A stretch of 64,000 bases of DNA from Gymnopus androsaceus JB14 (lineage: Eukaryota > Basidiomycota > Agaricomycetes > Agaricales > Omphalotaceae): positions 124,001-188,000 of the forward strand of contig ML769423.1 in assembly GCA_009733575.1 (NCBI GenBank). The letters run 5' to 3'. Shown in pieces: positions 46,635 through 57,765 of this stretch. The position numbers were made by a program, and so were the translations under genes. The notes beneath the pieces were generated by a model, which was not told the DNA's origin, made no database searches, and saw only the letters and a list, made by a program, of their open reading frames with translations. The number at the start of each line of letters is the position of its first letter. Position 1 is the stretch's first letter.

Positions 46635-48781
46635 TAGCACGGGCTGATGCAAGTTTCGCGACAGATGCGAAGGTTTCGTCTGGGAAGTAGTCAACATCTG
46701 GGATATGATTAAATCCACATACAACAAGACGAGCTCGGTGTCCTGTAATGTGACCTCGTTCATCCTTCTTGGTCCGATAGACCCATTTGGATGTGAGAAT
46801 ATTGGCATCTGGAGGTGGAGTGACAATTGTATAGGTTCCACGCTCCTGGAGTCTGGAGATTTTGTCCTTCATGGCATCGTACCATTTGGAGCTGTCAGGT
46901 CGTCGCATAGCTTCTGCAACAGATAAAGGATCAGATTTGATTTCTGATGTTACCTGACCTAGAGATGCGGTAAGATGTTGCAACTCATCACTTCCTTCTC
47001 CAAGTCCTTCAATGACGTCCCTGATCTTCTTGGTGGGTCGTCTGACTCGTTTCCCAGATACTTTGCCTGGTGCAATTGGTTCGGCAATTTCTTCTGGAAC
47101 TGGTATGACAGGCTGTTCCGACTCGGTGACTGATGTTTCTAAATTTCCCAAATTTCCATCCTCCTCTTCAACGGGTTGGATCTGCCTGTGAGAGAAAACT
47201 ACGTTCCTCTCCGTCGTGACAGTGTGACGTGTTGGCCAGTAGATGTAGTGACCATTCAATTCGGGTTCAAGTCCTATCCAGCGTCCTTCCTGAGCCTGTG
47301 GTTCCAATTTGCCGGGTTCCTTTTCTCATTTAATGTAAACGATACTGCCAAAGATTTGAAGATGAGTAATGTCCGGTTTGATACCAAACCGATTTCTCGT
47401 ATGGAGTGGCCATTCCAATGGCTTTCTTCGGCGTCCGATTCCAAACATATACCGCATATTTCATCATGAATCCCCAAAGCCATTTCGGGAGTCCTGATGA
47501 GATCAAAAGACTTCGAACTGCATTCAGCAATGTTCGGTGTGCACGTTCCGCTATACCATTGTGTTCCGGGGTATTGTGTACCGTGAGACATCGTTGTGTC
47601 CCAATACGTTCCAGATATGCCGTGAATTCGTTACTGAGAAATTCTCCCCCTCGATCAGAGTGGAGAACTTTAACAGTTGTGCCGTATTGAGTTTGGAGAC
47701 CTGTTTGGAGAACCACGTACTGTGCAAATGACTCGTCCTTTGACTTCATTTGGGGTTCCTCCAACCAATCAGTTGCTTCGTCAACTAAAGTCAGTGTGTA
47801 AGTGCAATGGTTTACCGTCCTGACTTGTGATGGTCCCCACACGTCCATGTGGAAGACATCTCCAAAATTATCCGCACGTGGAGATGATCGCACCTGAGTG
47901 ATAGGGTACCTGGATGCTTTCCCAAGCATACAAGCGCGGCATTCTGGTTCGTCCATTTGTTTCGGATCCAATCTGATTCCACGAACCTGGTTGTCTCGGA
48001 ACATATGCTTCACGTAAGCATAGTTAAGATGACCTGAGATGCAGTGTGCCTCATAAAGAGATACCAATCTGCCGATCTTAGTCAAATAAGCATGTTCCCA
48101 TGATGGGATCTGGTATAGTCTGTTAATCTTTGGGATAAATCCCACGAGATTTCCCTGGCGATCTCTGATTGTCATTTTACCATTAGCGGTGTGGATGGCA
48201 TAACCATCATCATTGAGTTTTCCCAGTGATACGAGTGTGTTGGGAGTGTCTGGACATAGAAGGGTGTTGGGGAGCTTTAACATTCTTATTTCTTGTTTGA
48301 ATATTGGAAGTCCCAGATGGAGTGTGCCGGAGATGTTTGCTGTGAAGATTTCCGCATTAGCGGCCTGGATGACTCGTGTTGGAATCTCTCGTTGATTCCT
48401 GAGTTCGTCGGTGAGTGGCGTCATGTGGGTAGAGCATCCGGAGTCAAAAAGAATTGCTCCGTAACTGTGGGCTGCAGCATAAGCATTGACGTATACTTCT
48501 TCCTCCTCTTCACCATTAAGAGTAAGAGGTGGTGGACTGTCGACTTTGATGTTTTGCATTGTATCAGAATTGTATTTCTGACATCTGTGATTGCTCGGCA
48601 ATGAAAGAGCTAATTCGAATTTATCAGCTATTTCGGAAAAATCAAAAACAAGATTCCCATGCTTAGCGGGAATTTCGATTGCTGCCCATGATGACTCTGG
48701 TACTTCCTCAATCATGGATGAGGATGCCACTTCGCTGTTCTTCGGCCTATCTCTCCAGTTCCCATCCGACTTCTTCTTCTG

Positions 48782-50002
48782 CATCAGCAAAAATGGTCTG
48801 GGCCTGGGATAGCCTATAGGTTAGACTAATATGACCTGGGCAACCTGGGCAACCTGGGTGACTTAGGCCACCTAGGAATATGCCCAAATCCTAATATCAC
48901 TTGAGAGTGACTTAGGCTACCTAGGAATATGCCCAGATCCTGATATCACCAGAGGGAGCCTCCTTGCAGCCTGAACACAACCTGAGCACAACCTAAGTGC
49001 AACCTGAACACAACCTGAGTACAACCTGAGGGAACCTGGGGCAGCCTGGAGAAGCCTGAGGAAGCCTGAGGGAGCCTGGGAAAGCCTGGGAAAGCCTGGG
49101 ACAGCCTGAGATTTATCTAGAACTAGGATTACAAGCTAAATAGCTTCAATAAACTAGTACATTGAATTATAATGTGTATAAATATCATTAGAAGAACAGT
49201 AGACACCCCAATTATTGGAATTTATCAACATATAATTGCGTAAAATAAGCGCCAAAATAAGCGCCGAACCGCGTGGGCGCCTGTAGACTGCGTACAATTA
49301 AAAGTCTGTTGATGGGGTCAAATCAGATTCATCATGAAGTAACAATTAACTTGATAAATATGTTAGTCTACTTGAACTTGAGTTAAAAATACTTAAGTGA
49401 GGTGTTCCAAGTCATAAGTTAAGGCCAGTAAAACATTAATGAGTCTCGAAAAATAAGTTCACTTTGAAATAAGTCAAAAATCCATGAGTTTAATAAGATA
49501 ATAAGGTTTAAGTGATATAAATGTGGAAATTGAGCAAAAAGATACAGCTGAATAATAAAGTATGAGAATTATTTTTTGGGTTGTATAACTCAGCAGAAGT
49601 ATCCCTAGGTTACCTCAAGTTGCCTCAGGCTTCCCAGGCTTCCCAGGCTTCCTCAGGCTTCCTCAGGCTTCCTCAGGCTTCCTCAGGATTCCTCAGGCTT
49701 CCTCAGGCTTCCTCAGGCTTCCTCAAGTTTCCTCAGGTTCCCTCAGGATTCCTTCAAGAAGCCCAGGAATAAGGGGGTGGACTTATGAAAGCCTGGGAGA
49801 CCTAGGTATCCTGGGTGTCCTGGGTGTCCTAGGAGACCTAGGTATCCTGGGTGTCCTGGGTGTCCTAGGAGACCTAGGTATCCTGGGTGTCCTGGGTGTC
49901 CTAGGAGACCTAGGTATCCTGGGTGTCCTGGGTGTCCTAGGAGACCTAGGTAGTCCTTAGGTATCCTCACGTCATCCAAGGCCCAGACCATTTTTGCTGA
50001 TG
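48782..50002. mobile_element. 1.22 kb CATCAGC-family element between Gag and protease, TSD TG
   Basis: The ends CATCAGCAAAAATGGTCTGG are inverted for about 28 bp with one mismatch, and TG flanks both sides (48780-48781 and 50003-50004). Removing it with one TG rejoins gag and pol in frame. The two sides are packed with different short repeats: cctgggaaag and gcctgag types on the left, cctcaggctt and a 36-bp unit on the right. No coding sequence was found. Confidence 0.8.
49788..49950. repeat. 36-bp tandem repeat in the CATCAGC element
   Basis: About four and a half units built around gagacctaggtatcctgggt followed by gtcctgggtgtcctag, nearly identical to each other. It lies in the right subterminal zone of the 1.22 kb element. 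Confidence 0.8.
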
Positions 50003-51537
50003 TGCTTCTCTTTGGGAGCCTTTGTTTCCTTGGCCTTGTTGGCCTGGCTCCGTTTCTCCGATGGACATTGATTTCCAAAGTGACCTTTACCTCCGCAGTT
50101 ATAACAAACAGAGTCCTGATGACTCATTGATCCTCCGCGGCCTCTGCCTCTGCCTCGGGAATTTCCCCTAAAGGAATTTCCACGACCTCGGAAACCTCCT
50201 CTTCCCCTGTTACCGGCATAGTTTGCCAATTCCTTCTTGTGATCATGTCGCATCTGGTGTACCATTGATTCAGCACGAATGGTGGAAATAAGCTCGGCAG
50301 GACTGAGCTTCTTGTCTGCTTTTACAGAGAAAACAGCCAATGCATTTATGGTGGCTTTGAAGGTGTCGGGGACAGAGGACATTATGGTGTTGACAAATAT
50401 ATCGTCATTGATATCGATTCCCCTAGTCGTGAGGTCATTGTGGATGCTGATCATGTTGTCCAAATGTTTATTGACCTTGGATGGGTCCGTGCATCGCATG
50501 GTGTGAAGTTGTCTTTGTAAAAATGATTCAGTAAGAGCGTTTTTAGAATCATAATTAGCGAGTAAATTTTCCCCACAACCGTTTCGTGTTGTCGTAGTTC
50601 CTATACCTTCGAAATATTCCATCCGATAACCTGCCAATGATAGCATTCAAAAGGTCATTCTCCTTTTCTCTATCATTCTGCATTGCGTCTGGATCCGTTG
50701 TCACATGTGGATTCCATTTGAAATAACACTGGTAGCCGATAGATCTGGCTGCGAATTCCACTCGAGTTTTCCACGTATCCCAGTTTGATCCATCCGACTT
50801 TAAGGTTGTAACCTTATCAAAGGCTTTTAGTGCTTTAGACATATTGTTGTTGTCGGAATCTGATTCAAATGCCCCTGATGATTCAGATCCTGAATCTGAT
50901 GGAGATGAGGGTGGAGATCTTTGTGGAAGATCACTCGGTAAGGGCTGTGGAGTTTGCTGTGGAGATGGCTGTGGAGATGGATTCGGTGGAAGTGGAGGTG
51001 GTGTTTGCTGTGGCTCTTGTTTCAGTAACGAAACTGGAGCTGGTGAAGGAGTAGGTGCTGGAGTGGGATTAGATGAAGATGAGGCTGCAACTTTCTGCTT
51101 GCCAGCTAGACGTTTGCTACGTCTTTTCTCCTGTCTTTCGTTTTCTGCGACTTTAATAAATTGTTCCTGACCAATATCAGGTAGATCAGCGTAATCCAGT
51201 AATTCTGCAGTATATTTAGTATCCTTGTGAGGCGTATCGTACCGGTTTGGGCAAGGCTGTTTAGCACAAACAAACCACTTCTGGTCGCTTGGATTCCACC
51301 ACCTGTCGCGGGTTTCGTCTTTGTCTGCTATATGAGATTTTGAAGCGCAAGGTGCCTTTGAATCGGTGGCTGTAATGGTAATGGTAGAGGCGCTGGTTTA
51401 CTGCTGGATGCTGCGGTGGCGGCGGCTTGTCCTGATGCTGTTCTATGAGCTGCTGGTGCAGTAGGCCTAGGTTGTGACATCAACAAGAGTTATGTCCACA
51501 AATAGATGTGTCAATGGTTAAGGCCGGGCCCATAACC

Positions 51538-51900
51538 TATTAGAGTTACGTTCCTAAATAAGAAGTAGCAGCAATAAGTCCACACAGGACTTAGTAGTAA
51601 CGATCACACAGATTGATGGGGGACGGCGGTGTTATTACAGGGTATGGTACTAGGCTTTATATACAGTCCTATGTACAAACAATATATCGGGCAAGTGGCT
51701 ACTGCGTGAACACTTGTGGCTACTATGCATACGGTAAAGTGGGTACTGCGAGAGAGCAAGTGGATACGGCGAGAGACTGAGTGGAGTCTACGAGACAATA
51801 ACAGTGGAGTGCATGGGATGGTGATACAAACAAGTGGAGACTATGAGAAAGTGTTCCATGTATAGTTTGATAGAATATATTTACCTTTGATATTCCAACA
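51538..51900 (-). repeat. 5' LTR of the Copia element
   Basis: 363 bp, the partner of 42853-43215 and followed by the TTGTT duplication at 51901-51905. On the minus strand it precedes the primer-site-like GGTTATGGGCCC. Confidence 0.9.
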
Positions 51901-54204
51901 TTGTTTGCACAAGAGATAACCATACAGAGCTGGCTGGTGTTCAAACCTTGCAAGCAGGATAGGGCTGCCTTGGGCAGTTGGCTCATTTTTCGGTGATTGA
52001 GCACAGAAGCCATGTAAGCCATATCGAAAGCTGAGAGATATTTCTCTTAAACATGCTTAATATGCATGGCAGTACTCGGACCAGATTTTGGCAGTCTATT
52101 TGGGAGATGCTCCACACCCAAGCACCAAGCAATTACAGGCCACACCTCATTGCGTGTAACCTATGTCCCAAGAACTTGAGTCCAGCAAACATTTAATTAT
52201 GGAAAACTTATGCTCTGAAAACCTCCCTGACGTATCACATAGCAGTGCAACTGGAATAGATTGATTGGTCTAAAATTGATAGTAAGAAACCGTGCATCAT
52301 GCATGATGTTCTTCATTAAGCACCAATGCTCATACAAGGTCTCGAATCGCTGTTTATCTAGAGGCTCTACCACAGTTTGTGCCTGGGGTTGGTGCATCTG
52401 CATCTCCTGGTAGTCTGCCGGTTCAGTCAAATCCAGAGTCAGTAAGGCTAATTGTGTGCCCTTGAGCTTGAATCATTGGATTGGGTGGTGGTGGGAGGTC
52501 AAGAAGACCTTGAATGAAAATCGCAGTCTGGCTCCAGTCTGGCCCTGATTCATACTCCCTTTGTGGTGCAACACTACCAGCATCACCATATGATCCATCA
52601 AATCCATGTAAAGTTTGCAAAATTTCTTGAGCATTGGGACAATCTGTAGGTTTCTCAGTCCAGCATCAAGTTGTAAGATCCCAGATATGATCTGGGTACC
52701 AAACATTCTGAGGTCAAGCTGGTTGTTCTCCCTGCATTAAAGCAAAAATTACCATTGGGTCCATTGTTTGATCATGAAATGGTAATTGTAGTGTAAGGAT
52801 CTAAGCTTGTTTGTTAGATTTCATTTCTATCAAGAAAAGAACACACTAAAATAAAAATTACCTCAAGGACAGTGCATCCAAAGGCATAGACATCTCTGGA
52901 AGTGTTGATCTTGGCTGGCTTAGTGGCTGAGTTGTTCATGATCAGCTCTGGTGCCATCCAACATGTTGTACATTTTGTGATGGCATTTGTTGTTGCATGG
53001 GTGAAAGTCAGCGAATCAGAAATGATTAAAGATAACCCAAAGTCTGCAAGGCAGCAATGAAAGTCATCAGAGACAAGTATATCTGCCCATAAATAATAAT
53101 GCACGTTAATAGCCTTTCAATGAAGCATTGAAGTACCTACACCTTGAATATCTCCATGTAGAATCAGTGGATCCCTGGAATGCAGATAGCACAAGCCTGC
53201 TGCAACCTCAGACAGCTGAATCGATCCTCTGTAAGATTATAGCACATTCTCAGATGATGTGCACCTACCACGTTATGTCAATGATGACTGGGATTTTTTC
53301 TTAGAAAAGTGATTATATCCTTGTTTTCCATCCACGGGGAAATCAGACAAAACGAAGGCGTAAAAAGTTAATGCCCAGTAATGGAAGAATATTTGGATGC
53401 TTGAGCTGCCTCCATATGAGCTTCTTTGCAAAATTCCTAATTATCTTCTCAGAATGCATTGGAAATGTGTATATCGAATTGAAAGTTGACCTTGCAAATG
53501 GTGTAACAAATTTCCTTCATCCTGTTCCATCGCAAGTCAAGGAACCTTGATACATACACGTTGTTCTACCATAGTTCCATGGTAGATCTCCTTGTAACTT
53601 GTGATCAGGAGGTGCATCTCCATTTTAGTCTAAGGACTCACTGAAAGTCCACCTCCTCCAACAGCAGGTCGTCCATCTGATTTAACATTGCACATAACCA
53701 ACGAAGTCGGAAGGACCTTATATGTTACTGATAATTGACGAAGGGTTCGTAGGCATTTCTTATAATACACCCCTGTAGTACCGAAGAAAGGATGACCATC
53801 ATTTGATTTGGTCTCTCTGGTAGAGTCTAATTCCTGTATAACCAAGGTAAATACAATGTGCATGCAAGTTGAGTTAGACCGAGACTTACCGCTTGTAGAT
53901 ACTCCATAACTTCCTGCACCAATGATTCCTGTTGTATCCTCTGCTTCGACCCATGCAAATTGACCTGTGCCAATCGAGCTTCATACAATCTGAAAATTGC
54001 CTGCTGAAGATCTGCAACAGTTGTCATTGACAGTAGGTCTATAAGTGGTAAAGTTTTCAGTGGAGAACGGAATGGAAGGAATAGTCCGACCTGTAAATGG
54101 GATTGGTTGACATTCAGCATTGTGGAATTGATTTGACGCCTCAGTATATTATCCTCTTGGGTTGAGCCCTCCATCATATTTTGCTCGGCTGAGATGAATT
54201 CCAC

Positions 54205-54699
54205 AGCTTCTGAGATCGCTGTTATCGATATTCAAGCGGAGATTAGAGAGGGTTGAGAGTAAGTGCTATGAGGGCTGGTCTTTGTGTATATTCGAGAGAG
54301 GAAGTATAGTACCTGAAGGTAGAGTCTAGCAGAGAGATTGGAGAACGAAACTAAACAAGGTGTGAATCTGTGATGAAAAGTTCTGACTGTCAATCGATCG
54401 CATGCCAGCGCTTCATTGCCACTGAGCTTCACAAATTCAGTCACCCACTTTCACCGTTTTTCATCGATGCTTCATCGGTCCTTCGCATTGGACCGAATTT
54501 CGTACGGTTTGCTTCGTTTTGGACTCGTCGTCGAAAGCGAGGAACACCGTGACCAAGGAATCGGAGAGACGGAAAGACCCGCCGCATTGGAATCCATACC
54601 AACTTCAACTGTGGAATTGTGTATCCGCTCATAGACTTAGTCCCGTTTCCATACGCCCAACTGATGTAGTTTCAGAAACCGGCGAATATAAGAGATTAA
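54205..54699. other. Upstream region of kinase-ARID copy 2, no other gene seen
   Basis: Holds the leader of copy 2 on the minus strand (54400-54260). The remaining open frames are short and unsupported. Confidence 0.4.
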
Positions 54700-54880
54700 A
54701 CGAAAATACTTATTCTTGAGAACAAGTGCTTGTTTGCGAGTTACGGGAACAGTGCAGATCGTTGCAGGACGATGCAAGCAGAATGTGACATTGGCGAGAG
54801 CTAGTCTTGTGAGAAGGAATCCATTGGTGAAGAGGTAAGTAGATTCGAATAAAAGGCTGGACATGAGTGACCTTGTGACG
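54700..54880 (-). pseudogene. 5' stub of PIG-O/GPI13 next to FEN1
   Basis: Minus-strand translation includes YLFTNGFLLTRLALANVTFC, matching YLFTNGFLLTRLALTNVTSC of the intact gene at 37114-33817. The upstream block gtgaccttgtgacg-gcgcgttacacatcg is shared with the intact gene's upstream region (37118-37147). Only the first exon part is present. Confidence 0.7.
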
Positions 54881-54914
54881 GGCGCGTTACACATCGCGCT
54901 TCTTCTCAACTCCC
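54881..54914. promoter_or_regulatory. Very short gap between PIG-O stub and FEN1 start
   Basis: FEN1 begins within about 50 bp of the upstream block it shares with PIG-O. The FEN1 promoter therefore must overlap the old PIG-O promoter or the stub itself. Confidence 0.4.
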
Positions 54915-56671
54915 ATGGGAATCAAAGGTCTCACAGGGCTCATCTCCGAGCATGCACCCCAAGCAATCAAAGAACACGAAATAAAAACCCTCTTTGGTCG
55001 CAAAGTCGCCATAGACGCATCCATGTCCATCTACCAATTCCTCATCGCTGTCCGTCAGCGCGACGGTGAAATGCTCATGAACGACGCTGGCGAAACCACA
55101 AGTCATTTAATGGGTTTCTTTTACAGAACTATACGTATTGTCGAGAATGGTATCAAGCCTGCGTATGTCTTTGATGGTAAACCTCCAGAGTTGAAGAAGG
55201 GCGTGGTATGCTTGTTTCTCTTGTTCATTTCAATTCGTCTCTTACCTCCCTGAAAAGCTCTCCAAACGTTTCGCTAGACGTGAAGAAGCAAAAGAGGATG
55301 GCGCCGAGGCTAAAGAGGTTGGAACTACAGAGGACGTCGATAGGTTCTCTCGTCGAACCGTCAAAGTTACCAAACAACACAACGAGGAATGTATAAGGCT
55401 ATTGAGACTTATGGGTATCCCCGTCATCGTCGCCCCCTCCGAAGCAGAAGCCCAATGCGCTGAGCTCGCACGAGGCGGTAAAGTCTACGCAGCTGGCTCC
55501 GAAGACATGGACACCCTCACTTTCAATGCTCCCATTCTATTCCGCCACCTCACCTTTTCCGAAGCCAAGAAACAACCTATTAGTGAGATTAATCTCAAAG
55601 CCGCGTTGGAGGGGCTTGATATGGATATGAGCCAAGTGCGTAGAGTCTCTACCTCCCTGATGCCCTGATTCGATGTTATCCTGCAGTTCGTCGACCTCTG
55701 CATCCTTCTCGGCTGCGACTACCTCGAACCCATCAAAGGCGTCGGCCCAAAATCAGCTCTCAAGCTCATTCGTGAACATAATGGGCTTAAAGGTGTCGTC
55801 AAACATCTCCGGGCAAAGTACTTCAATTTTTTTTCTATATCTCCTTCACTAATAGCTTTATATACGATAGAACAGCAGAGAAGAAAAAAGCCGTTGCAGC
55901 TGCAGCCGAGGCCGAGGCCGAAGCTGAAGAGGACGAGGATGATGAACAAGACTCTGAAGACGAGCCCGCTCCCGAACGACCGGATGATTCAGATGCAGAG
56001 GTCGACGCTGACGAACCGAAACCAAAACCCAAGAAAACGGGAGAAAAAGGCAAAGGAAAAGCTAAAGGGAAAGGAAAGGGAAAGGGGAAAGGCGCAGGCG
56101 GCGTATCGATGCCAGAGGACTGGCCATGGGAGGAAGCCAAGGAGCTATTTATGAAGCCTGATGTTACGCCTGCTGATGAATTGGAGGTACGTGCGGTGTC
56201 CGTGTATTTCACAGTTGTACTAATCGTTTTCGCTCCACTTTGCTTGATTAGCTGGAATGGAAAAACCCCGATGTAGATGGCTTGATACAGTTTTTGGTAA
56301 CAGAGAAGGGATTCAAGTACGTGTCCGGTCCCGTCTCTTATTCTCATCTTTATCCTTATCCTTCTTATTCTCTTCCAACAGCGAAGACCGAGTACGCAAA
56401 GGCGCAGAAAAACTCCAAAAGTACTTAAACACCAAGCAACAGGGACGATTGGATGGATTCTTTACTGTTACGGCAAAGCCCAAGGAGAAGCCTAAAGAGA
56501 CGGGGAAGGGGAAGGGAAAGGAGAAGGATGATAAGGCGAAGAAGGGTACGAAACGAAAGGTATGTGTTTGGACTTGGACCAAGATTGCTGCACTAATGCA
56601 CTGTTTCTTCCTAGGGCGACGATCAAGAACAAGGTGGAAGTAAGGGAAAGAAGACCAAAACGAAAAAATAA
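54915..56671 (+). CDS. RAD27: Flap endonuclease 1 (FEN1/RAD27)
   Basis: ATG 54915 gives [20 protein letters not shown], with the free N-terminal glycine region needed for activity. The N domain has [19 protein letters not shown] and FDGKPPELK. The I domain has the acidic metal ligands in [14 protein letters not shown] and [34 protein letters not shown] is the H2TH region. A long insert of alternating acidic and Lys/Gly-rich sequence follows, then [15 protein letters not shown] and GRLDGFFTV, the PCNA-binding box (Q-x-x-L-x-x-F-F type). The tail is lysine-rich. It removes 5' flaps in Okazaki fragment maturation and base excision repair, in the nucleus. Six or so short introns. About 460 residues. 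Confidence 0.92.
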
Positions 56672-56764
56672 GTTGTGTAGACCCATACTGTTGTTATATT
56701 TCTTCCGTTTACAGTTAGCGTATACTTGTCTGCTCATGTATAACGAGCATCAACCCACATATAT

Positions 56765-56838
56765 GGCCGACTAGCTCAGTTGGTTAGAGCGTCGTGCTAA
56801 TAACGCGAAGGTCTTGGGTTCGATCCCCACGTTGGCCA
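56765..56838 (+). tRNA. tRNA-Ile (anticodon AAU), no intron
   Basis: Acceptor stem GGCCGAC pairs with GTTGGCC, followed by discriminator A. The D arm is in TAGCTCAGTTGGTTAGA, the anticodon loop CTAATAA is closed by TCGTG and CGCGA, and the T loop is GGTTCGATCCC. 74 nt, and CCA is not encoded. Confidence 0.95.
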
Positions 56839-57765
56839 TAGGTTGCATTCTGATATCTTTCCGTTTTTTTTTCTCCAGTCCTTGCACTATTTTTTGCATC
56901 AGGATTTTGACTAAACTCTTTTCTTTATTTCTTTTTTTGATATGTTGCTCCGTACTATGTGGGGCACCATGACAGACTCGGAGGCGACTCGAATCCAGCT
57001 TTGGAAACAACTTTCAAGGAAAGGTTGTTTACTTATCGTCACGGCGCTGATCATTTTCTCCAGGCTCGGGCCATCTGAGCATCCTCGTATAGTGGGTGCT
57101 ACCTTCATCACTACTGTTCAGATAGACAGTCAACAAGTTGAACTCAAAATCCCAATGCATCGCCGTCATAGAAGGAACCGGTTTCTCGGAGAAGGTCATT
57201 AGTAGCTTTTTAAAGGTCTATTGTCTTATAAAAATATATGTGATCATGAAAAACACGACGACTCGGAATCCAGATGCTACATTCAGCTTTGCCTCCTTGT
57301 ACTCCAGTGTGCTAGATAAGTTGATTGTAAGTTAACCGTACCGAATGAATTGGTAGCTTCGAGAACCTCCACTCTAACAAAGCTAGGCCTCTTACCTGTG
57401 CGCTTGCTAGAAGAGCTTGGGTTAAGTTCATGCCGATTCCGCGATTCAACGTTGTCTTCATTTTGCCCAGAATGTATGTACAGTAAGTACTTGCATAGTT
57501 TTTGCGCTAGGATTTTTCTTTCCTTTTTCTTTGATATCGTGCTCAGTACTGCTGCGGGGCATACGCACCATGACGGTCTCGGGGGTCACTCGGATTCAGC
57601 TCGGAATGAACTCGGAGCTTCGCCTTATTGAGCACTTACATGCATGAGTACAAGGAGACTTATTCATCATCGTAGCGCTGATCATGGTCTTCTTACGTCG
57701 CGTACACAGCGATCCACATATAAATGGACTCGCGACTCGGAGGACCACAGATAGACTCGTATAAC
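56839..57765. repeat. Duplicated leader segments of the NmrA gene
   Basis: Two direct, diverged copies (about 56945-57062 and 57545-57692) share blocks such as caccatgac, actcgga and gcgctgatcat. The second runs into the leader of the NmrA gene at 57766, which also matches the leader of the pseudogene at 37444. Apart from the fragment at 57138, no gene was found. Confidence 0.5.
57138..57215 (+). pseudogene. N-terminal fragment of an NmrA-like gene
   Basis: MNSKSQCIAVIEGTGFSEKV matches the expected start of the NmrA-like protein, and here the glycine motif is in frame. It ends within about 25 codons and joins unrelated sequence. This copy is useful because it shows the frame that both longer copies have lost. 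Confidence 0.55.

Larger units (their letters stand above)
43223..51480 (-). pseudogene. Copia gag-pol, interrupted and mutated
   Basis: Order on the minus strand: a proline-rich Gag start, Gag core (50842-50555) with a 1-nt frame change near 50575, then a basic RG-rich stretch and zinc knuckle CYNCGGKGHFGNQC. Protease has ILFDSGCSTHMTP. Integrase has the catalytic aspartates and glutamate in MDVWGP, HSDRGGEF and NTPEHNGIAER. Reverse transcriptase has QMDVKSAYLYG and FIHVDDM in place of YVDD. RNase H has STTEAEY and SDNQSAI. There is also a frame change near 47400 and a stop near 47330, plus two stops in the RNase H part near 43645 and 43577. At least some of these fit C-to-T changes (CGA or CAG to TGA or TAG). 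The element cannot be active on its own. Confidence 0.88.
42853..51900 (-). mobile_element. Ty1/Copia retrotransposon with nested insertions
   Basis: It has two 363 bp LTRs (42853-43215 and 51538-51900) and a 5-bp duplication TTGTT (42848-42852 and 51901-51905). On the minus strand the LTR starts TGTTGGAATATC. Next to the 5' LTR a GGTTATGGGCCC stretch sits where the primer site belongs. Before the 3' LTR lies a purine tract GAAGGGGAG. Gag, protease, integrase, reverse transcriptase and RNase H occur in Copia order. Three elements (46547-46634, 43968-46023 and 48782-50002) are inserted in it. Without them it is about 5.7 kb. Confidence 0.92.
41650..54204 (-). pseudogene. Kinase-ARID fusion gene, copy 2, split by a Copia element
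   Basis: The 5' part (54204-51906) starts MEFISAEQNMMEG and contains a leader helix region, kinase glycine loop segment GRPAVGGGGLS, LILHGDIQG, CCLADFGLSLII and WMAPEL, a proline-rich linker, and the ARID segment with its second-half exon. The 3' part resumes at 42847 with PESMISFVENHRAGLEG and the SWI1-like tail. A 9 kb retrotransposon interrupts it. Without that the gene is still dead: the kinase C-lobe has at least two stops (TGA for CGA and for CAA of copy 1), and the tail has frame changes. It pairs with copy 1 throughout, including intron positions. Confidence 0.75.

Noticed and set aside
49788..49950. CRISPR-like repeat array
   Set aside because: The units are head-to-tail without unique spacers, lie inside a DNA transposon and the genome is eukaryotic.
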